This document shows positions 7,101 to 13,187 of a DNA stretch of 13,187 bases, in pieces. The position numbers and the translations under genes are program-made. Each line of letters begins with the position of its first letter. Positions within the stretch are counted from its first letter, which is position 1. A model generated the notes under the pieces. The model searched no databases and was not told where the DNA came from. It worked only from the letters and a program-made list of their open reading frames with translations. The DNA is taken from the NCBI GenBank assembly GCA_902464345.1, contig CABQJA010000048.1, forward strand, positions 1 through 13,187. The letters are read 5' to 3'. Source of the DNA: an uncultured Clostridium sp. GTDB lineage: Bacteria; Bacillota; Clostridia; Lachnospirales; Lachnospiraceae.

Positions 7101-9343
7101 TTGTTATTCCAGTCTTCCAGAATATTAGCTGCCCCTGCCTTCTTCTGCTCATCCGCATATGCAAGAAGCTTATACATATTGGAATCCGGATCAATAAATC
7201 TGTTTGCATATTTGTTTGCAACTGCATCCTTATATGCGGTCCATACTTCACTGCTGAATACTACCGGCATACCGGAATCAATGTATTCTTTTAATGCATT
7301 TAACCGATCCAGTGTAATATCATTACCGTTCATAACCGTAGTATTATATGGATTATTGGTTGCCAGACTGCCTGTAACGGCTGCCATCTCACCGGTATGT
7401 GCAAACATACTGAATACGGCTGTACTGTTGTAAGTATTTGTCTCTATATACCATAACGGATAACGAGTATAGTCTGTAGAAGGCTTTAATGCTGATTTAT
7501 TACCACCGATATAGATCAGATCATAGCTGTCTGCTGCATCTGCCTTGGAGGTAATAAACTCTTCGGTCGACATCTGCACCAGTTCAATATTATCTACCGG
7601 CATATTAAGTGCATAAGCCAGCTTTGCTTTCGATAAATCCCACTGATAATACTCTGTCTTAACCTTACCATTCTCATCTGTATAATTATCAATCTCGGTT
7701 GTATTTAATACGTTAGCCGGAACTGTATAATAGTTACCCTTGGTATCATAACCGGTGTATTTACTTCCCTCCCGGCTTATTGTTGACTGCATTGCCAGCT
7801 CCAGATCAATCGGATAGCATGGCTGTAACTCCAGTACGCGGAAAGCAGTTGTTGATACAGATCCGCTGGTACCACCGCCACCATTGGAATGGTTCCGGTA
7901 TGTACTCTTATTGATCAATGTTACAATCTGTGAAATCTTGGTTGGGTTCTTATCCGGCTTTGCTGCTAATGTCTGCATATAAGCCTTACCAACAACCAGT
8001 ACGTTGTTCTTCTTTGCATATCCGGTTGTTGTGATTGATAAATCAATCAGCTTACCGAAGTTTGTAGAAGTATCAATCACCAGACTCTCCGGATCTGAGG
8101 ATGAACCGCCGCCGGACTCTGATGTCTGTGCCTCCATGGTACCAAAGATAATATAGGTCTGTGTATCTGTAGCTTCTGAAATTGTATTCAGCTCTGCACG
8201 AACCTCATCCGTAATATCATTTGCAGCACTGTAGTTTTCCGGTGAAATGAAGATGTAATCATACTTCTTCACCTTTGTTCCGTCCCCGCGTGTATAATAC
8301 AGGGAATCAGGTGTCAGATCAGCTGCTACCGCAGTCTCTGCTACTGCCTTTGTCGGAATATTACTTTCAATACTGTTACCGAATACCGATGTCTTACCGT
8401 CACCGATCATCCAGTCTGCCAGATCCTGAATCTCTGACTTTCTGTCAGTACCATCACCATAAATATATAATACATTCAGGGTCGGTACATCTGTTTCTGT
8501 ACGCATCCAGTAATCAGACCATCCTGCGTATCCCTTTGGGATTGTCAGGTTGTTCAACTGGTATGCAGAATAGGTAGAACGAAGGGATGACATGTAGCTC
8601 TGTAAGGTACCCATAACATCTGTGGTGTCCTTCTTCCATGCACTTGCCTTGGTTGTCTTGGTTCTCTTCCAGCTATTCTTAAAGTCTACAGTGGTCATAT
8701 AGAACACCTTAGAAGCTGTTGTAACCACAGGATCTGTCTTATCATCCTGACTACCATCATTCTTCAAATCATAATTCATGATCAATGGCTTGTTCTTACC
8801 AAACGCAAAATTACGTAAGGCTTCATATAAATCCTCCGAAATCGGATTATCCTTATACTGTGATGCTGCCTCTGCATAAACATAAACCAGATCTGCATCT
8901 GCTAATGTCTCTGCTGCATCAACTGAACTAAGCTCAGCTGCTGTCTGGATCTTCAGAGAAATCTTTCCATCCGGCATAGTTGCCGCAATGGTACGATTAT
9001 CATTTATGATATACTTCTGAAAACCACCGTTCACTAAAAAGTCATTCAAACTAGCTGTTGCCTTTGCTGCATCTCCGGCTGACGGTACAATAATCGTAAT
9101 ATAATAATTACTGGTATCGTATCCTGCCTTATCACTGGTATTTGCTGCGTTTGAATTTTCAATAATGTAATCAATCTGCGTCTTTGTTGATGTAGCACTA
9201 TTGTTATCTGCCAACTTCGTATAGCCAAATTCATCCACCGCATTTGTTTTTAATGACATAGATACCCAGATAGAAGACGCAATCAAAACACCGATGACAA
9301 CCAATGCTCCGATTATGATTTTTAGCTTTTTGCTTTTCAACAT
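4175..9343 (-). CDS. Giant membrane-anchored extracellular protein of the type IV pilus operon (possibly DUF5057-like)
   Basis: A 1722-residue protein held by one N-terminal signal-anchor (about 8-29, after MLKSKKLK). There is no LPXTG motif or C-terminal membrane helix, so most of it lies outside the cell. Gly/Ser linkers at 409-417 and 486-497 separate regions. Several stretches share a beta-strand, helix, beta-strand pattern: YDYIFISPEN to TYIIFG (361-401), YDLIYIGGN to GMPVVFSSE (607-699), and YDVVVIGFYDDF to NGSLLMTHD (1243-1284). They resemble non-catalytic amidotransferase/flavodoxin-like folds. Residues near 502 (RVLELQP) and 943 (SILEIMP) look like repeated domain starts. A helical part (about 1078-1137) is followed by mixed beta structure, and 1600-1715 looks like an Ig-type beta domain. 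I tentatively link it to DUF5057-type Clostridial proteins from memory only. The ATG has AAGGAG 6 bases upstream and lies 31 bases after the J-like pilin. Inferred role: surface partner of the pilus, perhaps adhesion or ligand binding. Confidence 0.9.
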   Translation of the reverse strand: MLKSKKLKIIIGALVVIGVLIASSIWVSMSLKTNAVDEFGYTKLADNNSATSTKTQIDYIIENSNAANTSDKAGYDTSNYYITIIVPSAGDAAKATASLNDFLVNGGFQKYIINDNRTIAATMPDGKISLKIQTAAELSSVDAAETLADADLVYVYAEAASQYKDNPISEDLYEALRNFAFGKNKPLIMNYDLKNDGSQDDKTDPVVTTASKVFYMTTVDFKNSWKRTKTTKASAWKKDTTDVMGTLQSYMSSLRSTYSAYQLNNLTIPKGYAGWSDYWMRTETDVPTLNVLYIYGDGTDRKSEIQDLADWMIGDGKTSVFGNSIESNIPTKAVAETAVAADLTPDSLYYTRGDGTKVKKYDYIFISPENYSAANDITDEVRAELNTISEATDTQTYIIFGTMEAQTSESGGGSSSDPESLVIDTSTNFGKLIDLSITTTGYAKKNNVLVVGKAYMQTLAAKPDKNPTKISQIVTLINKSTYRNHSNGGGGTSGSVSTTAFRVLELQPCYPIDLELAMQSTISREGSKYTGYDTKGNYYTVPANVLNTTEIDNYTDENGKVKTEYYQWDLSKAKLAYALNMPVDNIELVQMSTEEFITSKADAADSYDLIYIGGNKSALKPSTDYTRYPLWYIETNTYNSTAVFSMFAHTGEMAAVTGSLATNNPYNTTVMNGNDITLDRLNALKEYIDSGMPVVFSSEVWTAYKDAVANKYANRFIDPDSNMYKLLAYADEQKKAGAANILEDWNNKVQSSNSELKEYWVMNQTTDGTDGQVQRVENPDGAYGTAATVTVFTDTLSNDLYSLVYSADVAARPKFTITTNAKEYSDKDASTKLTDRNLTWTVELVNPIEGHTYQGVLLRDKDDNAEFDLESETVGDPVTFSGGKAEFAYTYPDSEFGALSWKILVADVTNAEGKSITSACPARGYSAITAIARSEDQSKKEASILEIMPMKTSQVGAQDGQDGHTLYLDSNYQQARGSKFLYSTAFNNDGSANKSATYGYVPTPKSGGSEKNYYDTKDINFTANGYNYQNNVYLGKYQTTLGLNRYDSDVEHEDWTYNYVDTIADDFDLSLDIMYMDDIEYYAKAVREASDEDRAKYAEYAEEAKALYDAYNTSGTVEYNALNDAETTLRNALLTLQQGGSLTVTNTMKSDPNAPGTFTYTADKFNLYDLDGILDSREYFRFFYINSTLGGAGEWSFPPAYGFYTEYYKPYITENDKKIDAYRKYRHFSMLAYGPEEYLRNNYDVVVIGFYDDFGNKFTDFSTSACEDLKNFLDKNGSLLMTHDNMTKYGNDPSYSMNLTSTLKSYAGMERFGEITVAGGTDSSSLPKYVTTDSDKYFFSSLSSGKDGVDLSKNNTATGSAWNAVVKQWLGQRSGDLGKIGYPGYTDAFVIYETNTALAMNYTFAEFQIQNQIKYNLSYGPLNITGTTKATQVNRGVVTTYPFYVVSDLRISPTHNQAYSLDLEDDQVTVWYTFAADSQSGTGTAGASSAADYKTLKENSSLYAASPKDGMDSYFIYSVGNITYCGAGHAMVTGDKRDNNDERKLFLNVLVNMAKKSGKTIEKEKDIILYDPDGTTKAPGNVVKRNAEDGYYMEATSGVTYPEFAFGVDMGPNDTITDVKIFYDLDYNAANGDANDTYVESDKHILVPTTEDTIKKLNDGEVYKVNKVSAPALVTKRSYFDAYDGTYTYLVVQATVKDSKGSETVVTKRIKIKLTREMLNLT

Positions 9344-9374
9344 AACTTGCTCCTTTCTTTCATTCTATCGTCAT

Positions 9375-10124
9375 TTATGGGGTTGGCGACTCCGTTGCCG
9401 AAGCCGGCTCCTTCTTAGCCTTCAGTACATAGTTATTACGGATCGTGATGATTCCCGATGCTACATTTTCTGCAGATCGTTTTTTCATATCTACTGAAAG
9501 ATATACGGAATTATCCTTCGGGATCACATACCCTGTTATCTCTTCTATATTACTGCCGACCAATAAATCACTGTTACCAAATATCGTTGCCGAATTCTCT
9601 ACCGCTGTTTTCAGTACCTTTTCTCCCGGCACCTCTGTCACTGACGCAGAATCCGTTTCTACAATATCTGTCGAACCTGTTACCGCCTCAGAACGTGTAT
9701 CTCCTAAATACCGTTTCATATATAACTGCTGATTTGCACTATCATAATAGTACGTATCTGCAACTGCCATATATTCACCGGAACCGGCCTTCCGCTCGTA
9801 AGCAATACTGATATATGAAATTTTCTGAACCTTTGACGCATCATCAATTCCTGAAAACTCATATTTCTTTTCGCTTGGATATGAATAATATTCACTTCCA
9901 TCACTTGTACCGATTCTGATACAGGTTGCCTGCATCATCTTATCGGCTATGGAATCATATAATTGCTGTCCCTTTTCCTGAACCTCAATATCATTTTTGG
10001 TTCTGGTATAAGTTCTGGTTGTTGTTCCCATAAAACTTGCCAGTGCAACCATGATAATTGCCAGAATCGCAATGGCTAATATAAGCTCTACTAATGAAAA
10101 GCCTTGATTGTTTGTCTTTTTCAT
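9375..10124 (-). CDS. Prepilin-type N-terminal methylation protein, GspJ/PulJ-like minor pilin
   Basis: A 249-residue minor (pseudo)pilin. The type III signal is clear: basic MKKTNNQG, then FSLVELILAIAILAIIMVAL. Prepilin peptidase should cut between Gly8 and Phe9, leaving Glu5 of the mature chain (Glu13), the residue that guides pilin packing. The hydrophobic helix is followed by TTRTYTRTKNDIEVQEKGQQ, which continues as the amphipathic half of the long pilin helix. A helix containing QLYDSIADKMMQA, a larger beta-rich globular domain and a closing GIITIRN-like strand fit the GspJ/PulJ or PilW subfamily. The C-terminus is a short Pro/Thr/Ser tail (ASATESPTP). The ribosome site AGGAGGAG is well placed. 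It lies 20 bases after the H-like pilin and 31 before the giant protein, so the three are translated from one message. It is expected in the fibre tip or initiating complex. Confidence 0.93.
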   Translation of the reverse strand: MKKTNNQGFSLVELILAIAILAIIMVALASFMGTTTRTYTRTKNDIEVQEKGQQLYDSIADKMMQATCIRIGTSDGSEYYSYPSEKKYEFSGIDDASKVQKISYISIAYERKAGSGEYMAVADTYYYDSANQQLYMKRYLGDTRSEAVTGSTDIVETDSASVTEVPGEKVLKTAVENSATIFGNSDLLVGSNIEEITGYVIPKDNSVYLSVDMKKRSAENVASGIITIRNNYVLKAKKEPASATESPTP

Positions 10125-10144
10125 GATTCAATCTCCTCCTTCCA

Positions 10145-10711
10145 CTAGTGCTCATAGGTCTCTTTATATACGCCGGTGTCTTTATTTAAGGTTACATTCG
10201 CTATCAGATCATCGCTCTTGTCCTTAAATATATACTTGCTGGCTGCACCATAGGCATCATCAATTGAACCATCACTCTTATTAAAATGAATCGTCACTCC
10301 ATCCGGCATATCCTTTACATCCTGTCCATCATAAATAATGGAACCCTTTTTCAAGACCTTTACCGGATTCGATGTTCCCTGGTACTTAAAATAATCCAAC
10401 GCTGCTACAGGATCCGATGGATCCGGAACTATAAAGATACCCATATAGATAACTCCCCGTTCCAAATAGTAGCATTCAGATGCTGTATCATAATAAAGTC
10501 GCATCGCTAAAGTAGAATCCTGTGCCATAGTTGTGGTTCTCAGAGTTGTTAATTCTGATTCAAACGTTGATACTGCTTTCTTATAATCTGCATTATCTAC
10601 CGCTTTCCATGTAACGAGCGACATTGCTGACAGGATACCGATAATTCCGATTACAATTACCAGCTCCACCATCGTATAACCTTTGTTATTTCTTCTTTCC
10701 CGTCTCATCAT
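10145..10711 (-). CDS. Prepilin-type N-terminal methylation protein, GspH/FimT-like minor pilin
   Basis: A 188-residue pilin-like protein. The leader MMRRERRNNKG is strongly basic, followed by YTMVELVIVIGIIGILSAMS. Cleavage after Gly11 is predicted, with Glu16 as Glu5 of the mature chain. The helix continues into FESELTTLRTTTMAQDSTLA, the pattern after the pilin helix in GspH/FimT proteins, and then into a beta-rich head. The head includes GVTIHFNKSDGSIDDAYGAA, similar in layout to the family's closing strands. No cysteine pair forms a D-loop: the only Cys seen is in SECYY. Start ATGATG at 10711; either Met could be used, and the ribosome site (GGTGGTGAG) is modest. It begins 11 bases after the stop of the PilX-like gene, suggesting translational coupling. 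Its size and position next to K-like and J-like partners suggest a minor pilin; a major pilin is less likely but not excluded. Confidence 0.92.
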   Translation of the reverse strand: MMRRERRNNKGYTMVELVIVIGIIGILSAMSLVTWKAVDNADYKKAVSTFESELTTLRTTTMAQDSTLAMRLYYDTASECYYLERGVIYMGIFIVPDPSDPVAALDYFKYQGTSNPVKVLKKGSIIYDGQDVKDMPDGVTIHFNKSDGSIDDAYGAASKYIFKDKSDDLIANVTLNKDTGVYKETYEH

Positions 10712-10722
10712 ACACTCACCAC

Positions 10723-13187
10723 CTACTCTACATTCTTCTTCCAGTTGTTATACTGGAGTACATCGCCAATTTCAATACTTCCTACTGACTTGTCTTCTGT
10801 AGTTGTAGAAGTAGCACTGTAATCCTTAAAGATTTTGCAGATTTCTGAATAATCATCTGCATCACCCTTTGACGCATCCGCTGTTGCCAATACTGTCTTT
10901 ACAATTTCAGCATTTGCCACAAAATCCATCGGATGATCAACCTGAATCTTACTACCGGATACGATCAGTCCTTCAAACCGTTTCACATCTGAATCGAAGG
11001 TAACATTACCCTTTGTCAGGATAATGCCCATTACCTTTCCACTGGTTCCGGTTGGTGCCTTTACAGTTACGTCCTTATCTGAAATCCATACATAGTAATT
11101 ACCAAGCTTAACTCCATTTAAGTCCATACCGTTTAACTTTGAGAAATCAAGATACTGATTAATTGGTGTAATATCCTTTGCATCCGTTGATTTAATCGTA
11201 TCCTTCATCGCTGTCATCTCTGTCAGCAAATCACCCGTATAAAGGCTCAGATCAATGGTCTGTAATGCATATTTCATCTCATTGTAATCTTCATTATACT
11301 GTGTTGCCTTAGAACTGATATCTGCAATTGTTGTACTCTCATTCTCACCGTCGATCAGGCTCGTACCCTTTGCATAATTCGGTACGCTCACCTTCAGGAA
11401 CTTATTATTTGCTACATTCAATGCACCTGTTGTATATGCACCGGATGTGGTAACCTTTGTGATATTGCTTCCGCTTTCTGTAATGTTAATACCCTTAACA
11501 TTAAAGTCAGAGTACTGGCGAATGTTCGCAAGATCTGTTGCCTGCTCATAACCCGGTTCCTTCGGTAATTCGTTTGCATACCAGTCAAAGAATTCTGCTG
11601 CTGCAGTTGCACTGGTAAACTTCAGATAATAATATGTCTTATCTGAAACTGTATTTTCAACAACCTCATCACCGATGTCTACCCAGCCATGACTGGTCAG
11701 CTGAATATAAATGTAGTTATTGAATGCCGGATATACTTTTGAAAAGATAGGCTTCTTTGCTACTACATTTCCGCCTGCCTTCTGTTCTTCAATACCATAC
11801 GGCACATATGCCAGCTGGTTGCTCTTAACAGAAATAGACTCACCGGTTCTTACATCTTCATTGTCGGAATAGGTAATATAACTGGTAGTTGCTGTCTTTC
11901 CGTCCTCACTGGTTGTAACCTGCTGCTGTCTGGTTGTTTCAATATAAGCACGACCGGCTACCCACAGATCTTTTAATCCCGTGAAATCCAGATTTGCATC
12001 ATTACCATTTACAATAATCGCACTACTGTCATAATGCTTTCTTCCAGAGCTTGCATATTCAGATAAGGTTCTCTGAGAAGCACTGGTCTGTGAGAAGTTA
12101 TATCCATAATAATTACCGGATAAAGTTACCTCTGCATCATCATTATTAACTTCCAGGTCGTCTGCAACATGTGCATTCGCATACATCGTAAGTGAGCCGC
12201 CTGAATTACTTACACCCATTGTTCTGGTTGATGCAGGTGTCAGAATAATGTTATCTGTCCATACCTCTGCATTTGCATCACCCGCTACAGAATTACCCGC
12301 AATACTTACGGATGAGTCATTCACAAGTGAAATACTACCAGGTATAATGAACTTCTCTGCCATTACACTGACATTACTCTCATTTGCGTAAAATCCTGAG
12401 TAACGGCTGCTGTCTGTTGTACCATCCAGATCCGCGTCACTGTTATGACTGGATACTCTTGTTGCTGCTTTGGTATTATAGTCCTTGTTATAATAATCGG
12501 ATGCTGCATAAACATCACCGGCAATTGTTACAACCTGATTTCCCTTTGTAGCCTGATTAAACTCAATACCCATATCTGCGATCATTGAGAAATTATATAA
12601 GGAATTAACTGCCGCATCTACATTACTGAATGCTACGTTAAATTCCGGTTCTGAAATGGTAATATCCGTTGTAATTGACTGTGTATAACCATCTGCAGTT
12701 GTATGTTTTACTGTTACATTGTGAATTACCAGCTTATCATATGTCTTAGTCGCCTTCGGACCTACACCCTTTGTACTTGTTACTACTTCCATGAAAAGTC
12801 TAGGTTCTGTAGCAGCCAAAGTTGCAGGATCCACTAATTCAACATCCGGTGTTGATATAAATGCCTTCAGATGTTCATATAACTTTGCCTGTGACTTATA
12901 ATCTGCATTCGTTGCCATTTTCTCCAGGAACTTCTGCTTCATAATCTGATTTGCCTGTTCCGGATCAATTGACATATATCGGTACTCACCCGTTATTTTA
13001 TCTTTACCATAGTATAACAATACTTCTACTGTATCCGAATACGCAGATACAAGATACTGTACGGAATCATTACCAACGCCGGTATAAATTTCATCCATCG
13101 CTTTCTCAGCATAATAGAAGTTGTTCTTATTCTTCAGATCTACATATCGCATTCTCTGATAGTAGCCAACCGTTGCCAGAATAACAC
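10723..13187 (-). CDS. Large PilX/GspK-like pilus-associated surface protein (5' end outside window)
   Basis: The frame runs open to the right edge, so the true start is outside. An internal Met at 13152 is not the start, because the codons before it (VILATVGYYQR) continue a hydrophobic N-terminal helix. The next residues, RMRYVDLKNKNNFYYAEKAM, match the layout of PilX/GspK proteins, where a pilin-like helix leads into a YYAAEAG-type segment. Numbering from that Met, residues 1-200 are mixed, and about 205-405 are Asn/Ser/Gly-rich short strands (such as SNSGGSLTMYANAHVADDLE) suggestive of a beta-helix. Residues 707-736 (VMGIILTKGNVTFD then FEGLIVSGSKI) resemble the closing strands of clostridial PilX-like proteins. 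At more than 820 residues it is far larger than classical PilX (about 160-200) or GspK (about 320). As in GspK, the bulk suggests a place at the fibre tip; adhesion is inferred. First visible gene of the operon. Confidence 0.88.
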   Translation of the reverse strand, partial: VILATVGYYQRMRYVDLKNKNNFYYAEKAMDEIYTGVGNDSVQYLVSAYSDTVEVLLYYGKDKITGEYRYMSIDPEQANQIMKQKFLEKMATNADYKSQAKLYEHLKAFISTPDVELVDPATLAATEPRLFMEVVTSTKGVGPKATKTYDKLVIHNVTVKHTTADGYTQSITTDITISEPEFNVAFSNVDAAVNSLYNFSMIADMGIEFNQATKGNQVVTIAGDVYAASDYYNKDYNTKAATRVSSHNSDADLDGTTDSSRYSGFYANESNVSVMAEKFIIPGSISLVNDSSVSIAGNSVAGDANAEVWTDNIILTPASTRTMGVSNSGGSLTMYANAHVADDLEVNNDDAEVTLSGNYYGYNFSQTSASQRTLSEYASSGRKHYDSSAIIVNGNDANLDFTGLKDLWVAGRAYIETTRQQQVTTSEDGKTATTSYITYSDNEDVRTGESISVKSNQLAYVPYGIEEQKAGGNVVAKKPIFSKVYPAFNNYIYIQLTSHGWVDIGDEVVENTVSDKTYYYLKFTSATAAAEFFDWYANELPKEPGYEQATDLANIRQYSDFNVKGINITESGSNITKVTTSGAYTTGALNVANNKFLKVSVPNYAKGTSLIDGENESTTIADISSKATQYNEDYNEMKYALQTIDLSLYTGDLLTEMTAMKDTIKSTDAKDITPINQYLDFSKLNGMDLNGVKLGNYYVWISDKDVTVKAPTGTSGKVMGIILTKGNVTFDSDVKRFEGLIVSGSKIQVDHPMDFVANAEIVKTVLATADASKGDADDYSEICKIFKDYSATSTTTEDKSVGSIEIGDVLQYNNWKKNVE

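Noticed and set aside
10723..13152. Starting the PilX-like protein at the Met at 13152
   Set aside because: The frame stays open for 11 more codons to the window edge, and those codons (VILATVGYYQR) complete a hydrophobic helix followed by the family-typical segment, so the real start lies outside.
1..13187. tRNA genes, CRISPR arrays, insertion sequences, integrases or attachment sites
   Set aside because: I saw no tRNA-like cloverleaf, regularly spaced repeats, transposase motifs or flanking terminal repeats. The intergenic spaces are short and explained by promoters, terminators and the 6S RNA.

Overview
The window looks like part of a chromosome from an anaerobic Gram-positive member of the Clostridia, most likely Lachnospiraceae. 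This rests on AGGAG-type ribosome binding sites, moderate GC, a SpoIID-type protein, Firmicute-style type IV pilins and a Firmicute-like 6S RNA. No marker gene fixes the genus. Every supported gene and RNA is read from the minus strand, so transcription runs from the right edge to the left.

Right part (13187 down to 4112): one tight operon of extracellular type IV pilus-related proteins. In transcription order it holds a very large PilX/GspK-like protein whose start lies outside the window, a GspH/FimT-like minor pilin, a GspJ/PulJ-like minor pilin, and a 1722-residue membrane-anchored surface protein. The gaps are 11, 20 and 31 bases, and the operon ends at a strong hairpin terminator. The K-like, H-like, J-like order resembles the minor (pseudo)pilin set that primes and caps type IV pili and type II secretion pseudopili. 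I infer that this is the tip or initiation module of a pilus, with an added giant surface partner. The assembly ATPase, platform protein and prepilin peptidase are not in the window.

Middle (4102 to 2975): a sigma-A-like promoter drives a small, acidic, single-span membrane protein that I do not recognise. It is followed, without a visible terminator, by a second strong promoter and a structured RNA that I identify as 6S RNA, from its closing stem, second stem, central-bubble hairpin and terminator. A near-perfect 18-bp tandem repeat lies between that terminator and the next gene.

Left part (2954 to 1): a two-gene unit holding a SpoIID/LytB-domain protein with an unusually long N-terminal extension and a YihY/BrkB-family membrane protein cut by the window edge. 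Both act at the cell envelope.

The most interesting parts are the pilus-tip operon with its giant protein, and the non-coding region around the 6S RNA, which has an extra 5' inverted repeat and a tandem repeat downstream.
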